NCBI GenBank assembly: GCA_044226655.1
Contig: JBGAGO010000005.1
Location: forward strand, 206,652-270,651
Origin: JBEVOS01 sp044226655
GTDB lineage: Bacteria; Pseudomonadota; Alphaproteobacteria; Caulobacterales; Aquidulcibacteraceae
DNA length: 64,000 bases
Direction of reading: 5' to 3'
Part shown: positions 32,648 through 40,759 of the stretch, piece after piece
Numbering within the stretch: position 1 is the first letter of the stretch
Layout: each line of letters begins with the position of its first letter
Notes under the pieces: generated by a model
Told to the model about the DNA's origin: nothing
The model's database searches: none
What the model saw: only the letters and a program-made list of their open reading frames with translations
Position numbers and translations under genes: made by a program

Positions 32648-33921
32648 GCGCGTTTACGGTCCCGTTCGAGAAATTCGGGCAGGGCGTGGGCCTTCATCGC
32701 GTCGCCGCGATCGCACGCGATCTGGCGCTCGATCTCGAAGGCTTGGCGCCATCGACCTGCGTGGTGACGGGCTCGAACGGCAAAGGCAGCGTGGCGGCGA
32801 TGAGCGCGGCGATGCTGTCGGCGTCCGGACGGAAAACGGGGCTTTTCATCTCGCCGCATCTGTTCTCGATTCATGAGCGCTTCGCGATCGATGGCGAGGC
32901 GATCTCGTCGGCGGCGCTGGCGCCGCTCTGGTCGCGCGTGCAAGACGCCGCGCGGCGCTATGAGACGGCGCATCCGGGGGACCGCGTCGGGGGCTTCGAG
33001 TTTCTGTTTCTGATCGCCGCCGCCTGGTTCGCACAGGAGCAATGCGACGCCATTGTGTGGGAGGCCGGCATTGGCGGGCGTTATGATCCAACGCGGCTGG
33101 TGCGGGCGCGGCTGACCGCGCTGGTCTCGCTCGATTTCGAACACACGGCTTTGCTCGGCGAGACGCTTGAAGAGATCGCGTTCGACAAGCTCGACGCCTG
33201 CGCGCAAGGCGGCGTGGTCTATGTCGGCGAAACCGCGTGGCCGCTGCGCGCGCGCATCGAAACCTATTGCCGGCTGCAAGGCGTGACGCCGACTTTTCTG
33301 CGCGAGGGCGCGGGCTGGCGCGTTGAGGACGACGCGATTGTGATCGATCTCAGCGCGGAGACGCTCGCCGTCACGCCGCCGCTCGCGGGCGCGCATCAGC
33401 GCAACAATGCCGCGCTCGCCGTGCGGCTCGCGCATGCGCTGGGCGCGGACGAAGCCGCTATCGTAAGAGGGCTCGCCGCCACCCGCTGGCCGGGTCGGCT
33501 GGAGACGATTGGTGCGGCGCCGTCCATCGTCATCGATGTCGGCCACACGCCGGACGCCATCGCCGCGGCCAAGCAGGGCTATCTCGCCGCGCACGCGCCG
33601 GGCGTGCTGGTCTGCGGCGCCTCGCGCGACAAGAAATCGGCCGCGCTGATCGCCGCGCTGGCGCCTGGCTTTCCGGTCATCGTCTGCACCGCCGCGCGGC
33701 ACAAGGGCGCTGACCCGGAAGAGATCGCCGCCGCCGCGCGGGCCGCCGCGCCGGGCGCGGAGGTGCTGATCGCGCCATCGGTCGCGGACGCCTACCGGCT
33801 CGCCCGCGCGCGCGCCGTGACGTTGGGCGCTGGCGTTTACGCCGCCGGCGGGCTTTTTCTCGCCACGGAGTTCAAGGCCGTGCATCTGGGGCGCGATCCG
33901 GCCGCGCTCGACTTCTTTTGA
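32644..33921 (+). CDS. FolC/Mur ligase family protein
   Basis: 425 residues, FolC-like length. The ATP-binding loop is VTGSNGKGSVAAM (about 41-53), typical of folylpolyglutamate synthase/dihydrofolate synthase; other parts are GLFISPHLFSIHERFAIDG, WEAGIGGRYDPTRLV, SLDFEHTALLGETLEEIAFD, AGAHQRNNAALAVRL and RWPGRLETI, and the C-terminal DVGHTPDAIAAA. GTG 32644 overlaps the ATP-grasp stop. It could be the cell's folate enzyme or, because it is translationally coupled with a CphA-type ATP-grasp protein, one half of a peptide-making pair. The pairing is unusual for folC. Confidence 0.87.
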   Translation: MSAFTVPFEKFGQGVGLHRVAAIARDLALDLEGLAPSTCVVTGSNGKGSVAAMSAAMLSASGRKTGLFISPHLFSIHERFAIDGEAISSAALAPLWSRVQDAARRYETAHPGDRVGGFEFLFLIAAAWFAQEQCDAIVWEAGIGGRYDPTRLVRARLTALVSLDFEHTALLGETLEEIAFDKLDACAQGGVVYVGETAWPLRARIETYCRLQGVTPTFLREGAGWRVEDDAIVIDLSAETLAVTPPLAGAHQRNNAALAVRLAHALGADEAAIVRGLAATRWPGRLETIGAAPSIVIDVGHTPDAIAAAKQGYLAAHAPGVLVCGASRDKKSAALIAALAPGFPVIVCTAARHKGADPEEIAAAARAAAPGAEVLIAPSVADAYRLARARAVTLGAGVYAAGGLFLATEFKAVHLGRDPAALDFF

Positions 33922-33961
33922 GCGCCGGGTGACGCTAGAACGCGGACGAGGGGATTAGGCG

Positions 33962-35176
33962 ATGTCCAGAACGCTCGAACAGCATTTGGCCGCGGACGGC
34001 GGCCCGAAACGAATCCTCGCCCTCGACGGCGGCGGCGTGAAGGGCGTGATGACGCTCGGCATGCTGGAGGCGATCGAAACCGAATTGCGCCGGCGCTCCG
34101 GCAATCCCGCGCTGGTGCTCTCGGATTATTACGATCTGATCGGCGGCACCTCGACGGGTGCGATCATCGCGGCGGGCCTGGCGCTCGGCAAATCGGTCGC
34201 CGAGATGATCGATCTCTACAGCAGCCTCGGCCCGGTCGTGTTCAAGCGCGCGGAAGGTTCGGGCCTCATCCTCAAGGCCAAGTACGATCACCGCGCACTG
34301 ACGCGCGCGCTGCTGCCGGTGCTCGGCGATCTGCGGCTGGGCGATCCGCAGGCGGTGAAGACCGGCCTCGCCATCCACGCCAAGCGCATCGACACCGGCT
34401 CGGCCTGGGTGCTGACCAATCACCCCAATGGGCCGTTCTACAATCCGCAATACGGCAACGATATTCCCAACCGCCATTTCGAACTGATCGAGATCGTGCG
34501 CGCGAGCGCGGCGGCGCCCACCTTCTTCGACGAGGTCGTCATCCAGACTGAATTCGACAAGAAGATGCGCCCGACCACGCCCGGCTATTTCGTCGATGGC
34601 GCGGTGAGCGCCAACAACAATCCCGGCCTGCAATTGCTGCTCACGGCGCTGGTGGCGCAATATGGCTTCCGCTGGAGCCCCGGCGCCGATCGCCTGATGA
34701 TGACCTCGATGGGCACAGGCATGCGCCGGCCGACCGCCAAGCGCGGCGGCTTCGGCATCAACATCACCGCCTTGCGCGCGGTGCAGGCGTTGCGCGCGAT
34801 GATCTACGATACGCAGGTGCAAGGCATCATGGCGCTGCAGGCGATGGCGCGCGTGCATGCGCCATGGAACGTCAATCTCGAAGTGCGCGATATGGCGGGC
34901 GGACCGTTTTTCGGCCCGGCCGTGCTCGATTATCAGCGCATCGACGTGCGTCTCGATCTGCGCCGCAAGCCCGAACGCGGCGAAGCGCAGCGTCCGGCGC
35001 CGGTGGAAGAATTGCTCGGCCGCGAAATTCCGCCGAAAGCGCTCAAGGGTCTCGACGAATTGGCCAATGGGCAGGTCGAGAACATCGCGCTTCTGCTCGA
35101 GGTCGGGCGCGCGGCGGGAAAAACCTTCGTCGGCTCGTCCTATCCCGATCCGGCGTTCGATCTGCGGCCCTGGTGA
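33962..35176 (+). CDS. Patatin-like phospholipase (putative effector)
   Basis: 404 residues. Patatin fold with oxyanion loop LALDGGGVKGVMTLGML (glycines at 23-28), nucleophile S64 in GGTSTGAIIA and catalytic D212 in FVDGAVSANNNPG, so the Ser-Asp dyad is complete. Such enzymes hydrolyse phospholipids and are effectors in CBASS (CapV/CapE) and other immune systems. The C-terminal third (AVQALRAMIYDTQVQGIMAL and on) is not recognised. There is no signal peptide. It is seven bases before the TIR-like gene on the same strand, after a GAGGGG ribosome-binding site. A related protein of 434 residues is at 53722-55026. Confidence 0.92.
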   Translation: MSRTLEQHLAADGGPKRILALDGGGVKGVMTLGMLEAIETELRRRSGNPALVLSDYYDLIGGTSTGAIIAAGLALGKSVAEMIDLYSSLGPVVFKRAEGSGLILKAKYDHRALTRALLPVLGDLRLGDPQAVKTGLAIHAKRIDTGSAWVLTNHPNGPFYNPQYGNDIPNRHFELIEIVRASAAAPTFFDEVVIQTEFDKKMRPTTPGYFVDGAVSANNNPGLQLLLTALVAQYGFRWSPGADRLMMTSMGTGMRRPTAKRGGFGINITALRAVQALRAMIYDTQVQGIMALQAMARVHAPWNVNLEVRDMAGGPFFGPAVLDYQRIDVRLDLRRKPERGEAQRPAPVEELLGREIPPKALKGLDELANGQVENIALLLEVGRAAGKTFVGSSYPDPAFDLRPW

Positions 35177-35183
35177 GACGCCC

Positions 35184-36413
35184 ATGGCGACGCCGTTCAA
35201 TGCGCGTCCGTACAAGGTGTTCTTGTGCAACGCCGCGCGCGAGGGAACGGACTTCGCCGATACGCTCCACACCTGGCTGACCAATGCCGGCGTGCCGACC
35301 TGGTACGAACGCAATCAGGACGTTGGCGCAGCCGCTATCGATCAGGCCATCGATGCGAGCCAGGCCGCGGTGATCCTCGCCGCGAAGGGCTCCGCCGATG
35401 TGCTGCGCACGGCGGCCACACGCCTTACAGAAGAGCGCGCGCGCCATCGCGATTATCGCATCGCTGTCGTCCGGCTCGATGATGATGCGCCAGCCACGCT
35501 GAGCGCAGCGGTGCGGATCGAGGCGCATGGCGGGGCCTGGACGGCGGAGGCCGCGAGCCTGCTTGTCGCGGCGTTGTTCGGCGGGGGCGAACCGTCCGGC
35601 GCGCACGCGGCCTATCTCTGCCGCAGCTGGAAAGAGGAAGATGCGCCGCGCGGCGCGGCGTTGGCGCGCGCCATGCTGGCGGCGGGCTTGCGCCCCGTCT
35701 GCGATTGGCCCGACCACGCCAATTACGATCGCGCCCGCGTGGCGCGTCTCATCGATGGCTGCGGCGCGCTGGTGGCGCTGTTGCCCCATCGCGGCGGCGG
35801 GGCGACCTCGAAATACATGCTGAGCGAAATCGAAACCGCGCGCGCGGCGGCCATTCCCGTGCTCGCCTTCGCGGAGCCGGGCGTGGCGTTGCCGCCGTCT
35901 GTCGGCTTCGATGCGCGTCCGGCGCCGGCCGATCCCGCGCATGGCTGGGGCGCCGATCTCGAAGATTTGGCGCTCGATTGGAAGGATCCCGGCTCGGGCC
36001 AGCACGTCTTCATCGGCCATTCGCACGCGGTGGAAGGAAAATTCGCCGCCCTGCGCGATATGATCGCGCGCGTCTCCGGCCTGCCCGTCGTCATCGGCCG
36101 CATGGTCGATGGGCTCGACGTGCCGAAGGAGATCGTGCGCGACATTCAGCGCGCCGAGTTTTGCCTGTTCGACATCACCAACAAGGATTATCCGAACCTG
36201 CCCGCGAAAATCGATTTCGCGCTCAATTCCTGCATCGAGGCCGGCATCGCGATGGGCGCGGGCAAAACCATCTATCTCACCTGCGCCGGGCCGGAGCGTT
36301 CGCCGCCGTTCATGCTGCGCAGCGCGCAGGTGCGCTATTACGAGGACGATGCGGGCCTGGTCGCGCATGTGGCGCGGGCCTGCGTCAAGCATCGCCGCCT
36401 GATCGTGCAATGA
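35184..36413 (+). CDS. Protein with three tandem TIR/nucleoside-deoxyribosyltransferase-like modules
   Basis: 409 residues. Module 1 (about 9-135) reads PYKVFLCNAAREGTDFADTL, GVPTWYERNQDVGAAAIDQA and QAAVILAAKGSAD, a TIR_2-like pattern, but the position of the catalytic Glu (around residue 79) seems not to be Glu. Module 2 (about 141-235) has AAYLCRSWKEEDAPRG, RLIDGCGALVALLPHRGG and SKYMLSEIETARAAAIPVLA, with E215 at the expected catalytic place. Module 3 (about 272-405) reads HVFIGHSHAVEGKF, IQRAEFCLFDITNKDYPN and SCIEAGIAMGAGKTIYL, resembling nucleoside 2-deoxyribosyltransferase/TIR-like folds with E352. It could thus cleave NAD or another nucleotide. No signal or membrane segment. Stop overlaps the SLOG gene (ATGA). 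The domain reading is from motifs only. Confidence 0.7.
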   Translation: MATPFNARPYKVFLCNAAREGTDFADTLHTWLTNAGVPTWYERNQDVGAAAIDQAIDASQAAVILAAKGSADVLRTAATRLTEERARHRDYRIAVVRLDDDAPATLSAAVRIEAHGGAWTAEAASLLVAALFGGGEPSGAHAAYLCRSWKEEDAPRGAALARAMLAAGLRPVCDWPDHANYDRARVARLIDGCGALVALLPHRGGGATSKYMLSEIETARAAAIPVLAFAEPGVALPPSVGFDARPAPADPAHGWGADLEDLALDWKDPGSGQHVFIGHSHAVEGKFAALRDMIARVSGLPVVIGRMVDGLDVPKEIVRDIQRAEFCLFDITNKDYPNLPAKIDFALNSCIEAGIAMGAGKTIYLTCAGPERSPPFMLRSAQVRYYEDDAGLVAHVARACVKHRRLIVQ

Positions 36414-37084
36414 GCCGCCGTCCCGCTTTACGGCGCGGCTCGCTGGTCGCGGCCGTCACCGGCCATCGCCTCGACCAACTCGACAGCGAGCTGATGAGCA
36501 AGCTCACGCGCGCTGCAGAGGGCATCTTTCGCGCGCTCGAGCGGGCTCACGAGGAAGCGCGCGGCGAGCCTTTGCCGCGCTATCTGCGCAGCGGCCTCGC
36601 TGAGGGCGCCGACCGCATCGCCACGCGCATCGCGCGCGCCCATGGCTGGATCGTCGAGAGCGTGCTGCCGTTCCAGCCCGAGCGCTATATCCGCGATTTC
36701 GGCGGCGCGCCGTCGCGCCGGGAATTCTACCAGATGCTGGAGGAGAGCACCGTCCGCAGCGTGATCGACGGCGAGGTGCTGGAGCGGCGTGATCCGAACC
36801 TGCCTTACGCCGAAGCTGGGCGCGACCTGATCGACGGCGTGCAGGTCGTGATCGCGATGTGGAACGGCCATCCCCCCAAAGGGCCGGGCGGCACGGCCGA
36901 GGTCGCCGCGCTCGCGCTCGAACAGGGCAGCATCGTCATTTGGCTCTCCGTCACCGATCTTGAGACGCGCCTGATTGGCCCCGCGCCTTTGCCGCGCGCC
37001 GGCAGCTTCAAGCGCGCGCTGTTCGATCTTCTGCGCGAGGATTTCACGCGCATCGCGCGGCCGCCGGAAATGAGGATCGCGTGA
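36410..37084 (+). CDS. SLOG-domain nucleotide-sensing protein
   Basis: 224 residues. SLOG (SMF/DprA-LOG) Rossmann-like fold with VAAVTGHRLDQL (TGHR at 17-20), SGLAEGADRIATRIARAHGW (GLAEGAD at 62-68), VLPFQPERYIRDFG, EFYQMLEESTVRSV, DGVQVVIAMWNGHPP and GPGGTAEVAALALEQGSIVI. This is the SLOG type found in nucleotide-signal conflict systems, where it is proposed to bind nucleotide ligands; in Thoeris the SLOG domain of ThsA binds a cyclic ADP-ribose product of a TIR protein. It overlaps the TIR-like gene (ATGA) and the FAD oxidoreductase gene (GTGA). Confidence 0.8.
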   Translation: MSRRPALRRGSLVAAVTGHRLDQLDSELMSKLTRAAEGIFRALERAHEEARGEPLPRYLRSGLAEGADRIATRIARAHGWIVESVLPFQPERYIRDFGGAPSRREFYQMLEESTVRSVIDGEVLERRDPNLPYAEAGRDLIDGVQVVIAMWNGHPPKGPGGTAEVAALALEQGSIVIWLSVTDLETRLIGPAPLPRAGSFKRALFDLLREDFTRIARPPEMRIA

Positions 37085-38067
37085 CGATCAAGGGCGTCAC
37101 CGTGGTGGGCGCGGGGATCGTCGGGCTGATGTGCGCGCTGCGGCTTGCGGAGGCGGGCGTGCGCGTGACCGTGATCGAAGCGCTCGGCGCCGATGCGATC
37201 CGGCCAGGTTCGCGCAACGCCTCGATCTCGGCGGCGGGCATGCTGGCGCCGTTCTCCGAAACCGCGCAGCATCCGGATTTCGAAGCGCTGTGCCTGGATT
37301 CGTTCGCGCTCTGGAAGGCGCGCGCCGCTGCTGCGCTGTGGCGAGATTTCGTCGTGTTCGATGGCGCCGATATCGCCACGGAATCCGGCCTGCGCGCCAT
37401 CTCGGAGGAGGGCGTCGCCGATCCCGAACGCGTCTATGAGGGAATTCTATCGGACGCCCGCCAGGCCGGCGTAAGCTTCAAATATGGTTTGGAGATCGAT
37501 GATGGCGTGACCCGTGAGATCGCGGCGACGACCCGGACGCTGGATCGCGGCGCGTTTGTGGTCTTGGCGCCGGGCGCCGGGCCCAATGCCTCGTTGACGC
37601 ACGATGCGCCAATCCTCAAGCGCGTCAGCCCGGCGAAAGGGTGTTTGCTCAACGTTGAACTTGCAAAACCCATCGCGCGCACGCTGCACGCGCCCGGCTT
37701 CTACATCGCGCGCCGCTGGGATGGCGCCTGCGTGCTGGGCTCGACGATGGAGATGGGCCGCGCCGATCTCGCTGTGGAGCAAAGCAAGGTCGATGACTTG
37801 CTCGCCACTGCAAACGCGCATCTCGGGGGCGGCGTGCGCCAGAAAGGTGAAGCCTGGGCCGGCGTGCGCGCCATGTCGCCCGATTGGGCGCCGATGGTCG
37901 GGCCTACGCGGCAAGGCCTCGCCGCCGGCGCGCTGATCGCGGCGGGCGCCTCGCGCAATGGCTGGCTCCTCGCGCCCATTATCGCCGAGATCATTTGCGC
38001 GTATGTTTTCGAGGACGACATTCCGCGGCTCTGGGCCGCCTTTCATCCGGATCGATTTGACACATGA
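37081..38067 (+). CDS. FAD-dependent oxidoreductase (DAO family, ThiO-like)
   Basis: 328 residues. N-terminal FAD-binding Rossmann fold TVVGAGIVGLMCALRLAEAG, then the D-amino-acid-oxidase/glycine-oxidase-type body. SRNASISAAGMLAPFSE is typical of ThiO-like oxidases; later WAGVRAMSPDWAPMVGPT and AAGASRNGWLLAPIIAEII. It probably oxidises an amine or amino acid. GTG 37081 shares bases with the SLOG stop, and its stop overlaps the acyl-CoA dehydrogenase start (ATGA). Whether it belongs to the TIR/SLOG/patatin unit or just shares its transcript cannot be told. Confidence 0.88.
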   Translation: MTIKGVTVVGAGIVGLMCALRLAEAGVRVTVIEALGADAIRPGSRNASISAAGMLAPFSETAQHPDFEALCLDSFALWKARAAAALWRDFVVFDGADIATESGLRAISEEGVADPERVYEGILSDARQAGVSFKYGLEIDDGVTREIAATTRTLDRGAFVVLAPGAGPNASLTHDAPILKRVSPAKGCLLNVELAKPIARTLHAPGFYIARRWDGACVLGSTMEMGRADLAVEQSKVDDLLATANAHLGGGVRQKGEAWAGVRAMSPDWAPMVGPTRQGLAAGALIAAGASRNGWLLAPIIAEIICAYVFEDDIPRLWAAFHPDRFDT

Positions 38068-39236
38068 CGCTGACGCTCGAACCCACGGAAGCGCAAGCCG
38101 CCATCAAGGACGCGATCGAGAAGATCTGCGCCAAATACGACGATCAATATTGGCTGAAGGTCGACGACAGCGGGAAATTTCCCGACGCGTTCGTCAATGA
38201 CATCGCCGCCGGCGGCTGGCTCGGCATCGCCATGCCCGAGGAATTCGGCGGCGCGGGTCTCGGCCTCACGGAAGCGGCGCTGATGATGCAGGCGGTGGCG
38301 CAGTCGGGCGCGGGCTTTTCCGGCGCGAGCGCGATTCATCTCAACATTTTCGGGCTGATGCCGATCGTGAAATTCGGCACGGCCGAACAAAAGGAGCGGC
38401 TTTTGCCGCCGGTGATCGCGGGCGATCACAAGGCGTGCTTCGCCGTGACAGAGCCGAATTCTGGCCTCGATACGTCGAGCCTCGAAACCAAGGCCGTGCG
38501 CACCAATGACGGCTATCGCATCACCGGGCGCAAGATTTGGACGACCAACGCGCAGCGCGCGCACAAGATTCTGATCATCGCGCGCACCACGCCGAAGGAG
38601 GAGTGCAAGCGCCCGACCGATGGCCTCTCGCTCTTCTACACGGATTTCGACCGCACCAAGATCGAAGCCAATCCAATTCCGAAAATGGGCCGCAAGGCGG
38701 TGGAGTGCAACACGCTCTTCATAGACGGGCTCGACGTGCCGAAGGAAGACCTGATCGGCGAAGAGGGCGCGGGATTTAGAATCCTGCTCACGGGCCTGAA
38801 CCCCGAGCGCACACTATTCGCCGCGGAAGCCGTGGGCCTTGGCCGCGCCGCGCTCGCGCGCGCCGCGCAATACGCCAAGGATCGCGTCGTGTTCGGCCGG
38901 CCGATCGGGCAGAACCAAGGCGTCGCGCATCCGCTGGCCAAAAGCTGGGCCGAACTCGAAGCCGCCAATCTGCTGGCGTTCAAGGCCGCGGCTTTGTTCG
39001 ACGCCGGCAAGGAATGCGGCGCTGAAGCGAACGCCGCGAAATATCTCGGCGCCGAAGCCGGCTTCCGCGCCTGCGAAGCCAGCGTACTCGCCCATGGCGG
39101 CATGGGCTATGCGAAGGAATATTTCGTCGAGCGCTATTTCCGCGAAGCGATGATCGCGCGCATCGCGCCGGTGTCGCGCGAGATGATTTTGAACTTCATC
39201 GCCGAACGCGTGCTGGGCCTGCCCAAGAGCTATTGA
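38064..39236 (+). CDS. Acyl-CoA dehydrogenase
   Basis: 390 residues, typical length. Family regions are GWLGIAMPEEFGGAGLGLTE, CFAVTEPNSGLDTSSLETKA, YRITGRKIWTTNAQRAHKIL, VVFGRPIGQNQGVAHPLAKS and SVLAHGGMGYAKEYFVERYF with RIAPVSREMILNFIAERVLG. The catalytic base is probably in the region before REAMIARIAPVSRE. It oxidises the alpha-beta bond of an acyl-CoA. It overlaps the FAD oxidoreductase gene and precedes the alpha/beta hydrolase by four bases. Confidence 0.94.
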   Translation: MTLTLEPTEAQAAIKDAIEKICAKYDDQYWLKVDDSGKFPDAFVNDIAAGGWLGIAMPEEFGGAGLGLTEAALMMQAVAQSGAGFSGASAIHLNIFGLMPIVKFGTAEQKERLLPPVIAGDHKACFAVTEPNSGLDTSSLETKAVRTNDGYRITGRKIWTTNAQRAHKILIIARTTPKEECKRPTDGLSLFYTDFDRTKIEANPIPKMGRKAVECNTLFIDGLDVPKEDLIGEEGAGFRILLTGLNPERTLFAAEAVGLGRAALARAAQYAKDRVVFGRPIGQNQGVAHPLAKSWAELEAANLLAFKAAALFDAGKECGAEANAAKYLGAEAGFRACEASVLAHGGMGYAKEYFVERYFREAMIARIAPVSREMILNFIAERVLGLPKSY

Positions 39237-39240
39237 GAAG

Positions 39241-39942
39241 ATGCCGACGCTCGTCTTCGTCCATAGCCCGCTCGCGCCGCCGACCATTTGGGCGCCGGTC
39301 GCCAAGCTCGCGCAGCATGCGGGCTTCGCGGTGAAAACGCCGGCGCTGACGGATGCGCTCTTTCATCCCGTCGTCGGCGGGCCGCCTTACCTGGAGCATT
39401 GCGCGGAAGCGGTGGCGCGTGAGGCGCGCGGTGGGGCGCTGCCGTTCCTGATCGCGCATAGCGGCGCTGGGGCCTTCATGGCCGCCGCGGCCGCGCGCAT
39501 GGACAAGCCGGAAGGCATCGTGTTCGTGGACGCGCTTTTGCCGAAACCTGGCGCGCGCTGGCGCGATGATGCGCCGCGCGCGCTTGTCGATCGCATCGAA
39601 GCCGGCGCCCGCGATGGGCTGGCGCCGCGCTGGCACGACCTCATGGCGCCCGGCGCCGTGCGCGCGCTGTTCGATACGGAAGAGGAATTCCAGCGCTTCG
39701 CGCACCACACGCCGCGTTTGCCGCTCGCCTATTTCGAGGAGCGCGCGCCGCTCGATGATCTGCCCTATGTCCCGATCGGCTATCTCGAGCTCAGCGACGC
39801 CTATCAGAGCGAAGCGGGCGAGGCGCTGAAGCGCGGCTGGCCGGTGGCGCGGGCGCGAACGCATCATCTCGCCATGGTCACCGATCCCGCTCTGGTTTGG
39901 CGCGAGATCGCGGCGCTGATCGAAACGATCGCGCCGCATTAA
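39241..39942 (+). CDS. Alpha/beta hydrolase
   Basis: 233 residues. Start MPTLVFVHSPLAPPTIWAPV has the usual first strand and oxyanion turn; the nucleophile region LIAHSGAGAFMAAAA contains Ser, and the C-terminal histidine may be in VARARTHHLAMVTDPALVWR. Catalytic acid not clear. The substrate is unknown. Close spacing to the acyl-CoA dehydrogenase gene argues for one transcript; it is the last gene of the long plus-strand run that begins at 31667. Confidence 0.85.
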   Translation: MPTLVFVHSPLAPPTIWAPVAKLAQHAGFAVKTPALTDALFHPVVGGPPYLEHCAEAVAREARGGALPFLIAHSGAGAFMAAAAARMDKPEGIVFVDALLPKPGARWRDDAPRALVDRIEAGARDGLAPRWHDLMAPGAVRALFDTEEEFQRFAHHTPRLPLAYFEERAPLDDLPYVPIGYLELSDAYQSEAGEALKRGWPVARARTHHLAMVTDPALVWREIAALIETIAPH

Positions 39943-39954
39943 GCTTTCGTTTAC
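39939..39954 (+). promoter_or_regulatory. Possible CtrA-like site
   Basis: TTAA, seven bases, then TTTAC, one mismatch from the CtrA consensus TTAA-N7-TTAAC of Caulobacter-type bacteria. It lies 26 bases before the SLT-domain gene. CtrA often controls motility and cell-wall genes, but one near-consensus match is weak. Confidence 0.3.
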
Positions 39955-39979
39955 CCGAACAGGGCGAGGCGCGGAGGCG

Positions 39980-40759
39980 ATGACGGATCCGGTCCAGCCC
40001 GGCCGCGCCGCCGAGGCGCAAGCGGCGATCCAGCGCGCGGCCAGCGCCACGGGCGTCGATTTCTCGCTGCTGCTCGAAACCGCGCGGCGCGAAAGCGCGC
40101 TCAACCCGAATGCGCGGGCGGGAACATCGAGCGCGACCGGCCTCTTTCAATTCATCGACAGCACCTGGCTCGACATGGTCCGCCGTCACGGCGCCGAGCA
40201 TGGCCTGGGCGGTTATGCGCAACAAATCTCGACGCGCAATGGCCGCGCCGTCGTTGATGATCCGCAGGCGCGCCAACAGATTCTGGCGCTGCGCTCCGAT
40301 CCCGAAATCTCCGCGCGCATGGCCGCTGAGCTGGCGCGCGAGAACGCGTCGTTCCTGCAAACGCGCTTGGGCCGCGCGCCAAGCGCGGGCGAGCTCTACG
40401 CCGCGCATGTGCTTGGGCCGAGCGGCGCGGCGCGGCTGATCGAAGCTTCGGCGAATGGCGCGTCGAACGCCGCGGCGATTTTTCCGCAGGAAGCGGCGGC
40501 CAATCGCGGGCTTTTCTATGCGCAGGGCGCGCCGGTCTCGGCGTCGGCGTTGCTGGATCGCTTGTCGCTCGATGCGAGCGCGACGATGGGCCAGGCCGCG
40601 TCATCCGGCGGCGTTCTTTCAACGCCGATGTCGCCCGCGCTCGCGCATGCTTTGTTCGCCTACGCGCTGCTGCCTTTGCTCAGCAGCGGCGGCGAAGAGG
40701 AACGGCCCGATCCGATGCGCGCGCTCAGCGCCTATGCGCGCGCGCAGGGCGGCGTCTAG
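39980..40759 (+). CDS. Lytic transglycosylase domain protein
   Basis: 259 residues. SLT-type lysozyme-like fold at about 12-110: LLLETARRESALNPNARAGT with the catalytic Glu candidate in RRESAL, SSATGLFQFIDSTWLDMVRR, and the pattern of PG-binding. The rest (AAHVLGPSGAARLIEASANG, then FPQEAAANRGLFYAQGA) resembles transglycosylases linked to flagellar or envelope assembly. There is no signal peptide. It probably cuts peptidoglycan strands with anhydro products. It is 37 bases after the hydrolase gene, with a CtrA-like site between. Confidence 0.88.
   Translation: MTDPVQPGRAAEAQAAIQRAASATGVDFSLLLETARRESALNPNARAGTSSATGLFQFIDSTWLDMVRRHGAEHGLGGYAQQISTRNGRAVVDDPQARQQILALRSDPEISARMAAELARENASFLQTRLGRAPSAGELYAAHVLGPSGAARLIEASANGASNAAAIFPQEAAANRGLFYAQGAPVSASALLDRLSLDASATMGQAASSGGVLSTPMSPALAHALFAYALLPLLSSGGEEERPDPMRALSAYARAQGGV

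Noticed and set aside
33962..37084. Calling the trio a classical Thoeris or CBASS system
   Set aside because: No SIR2-SLOG ThsA and no CD-NTase; only individual domains are shared.
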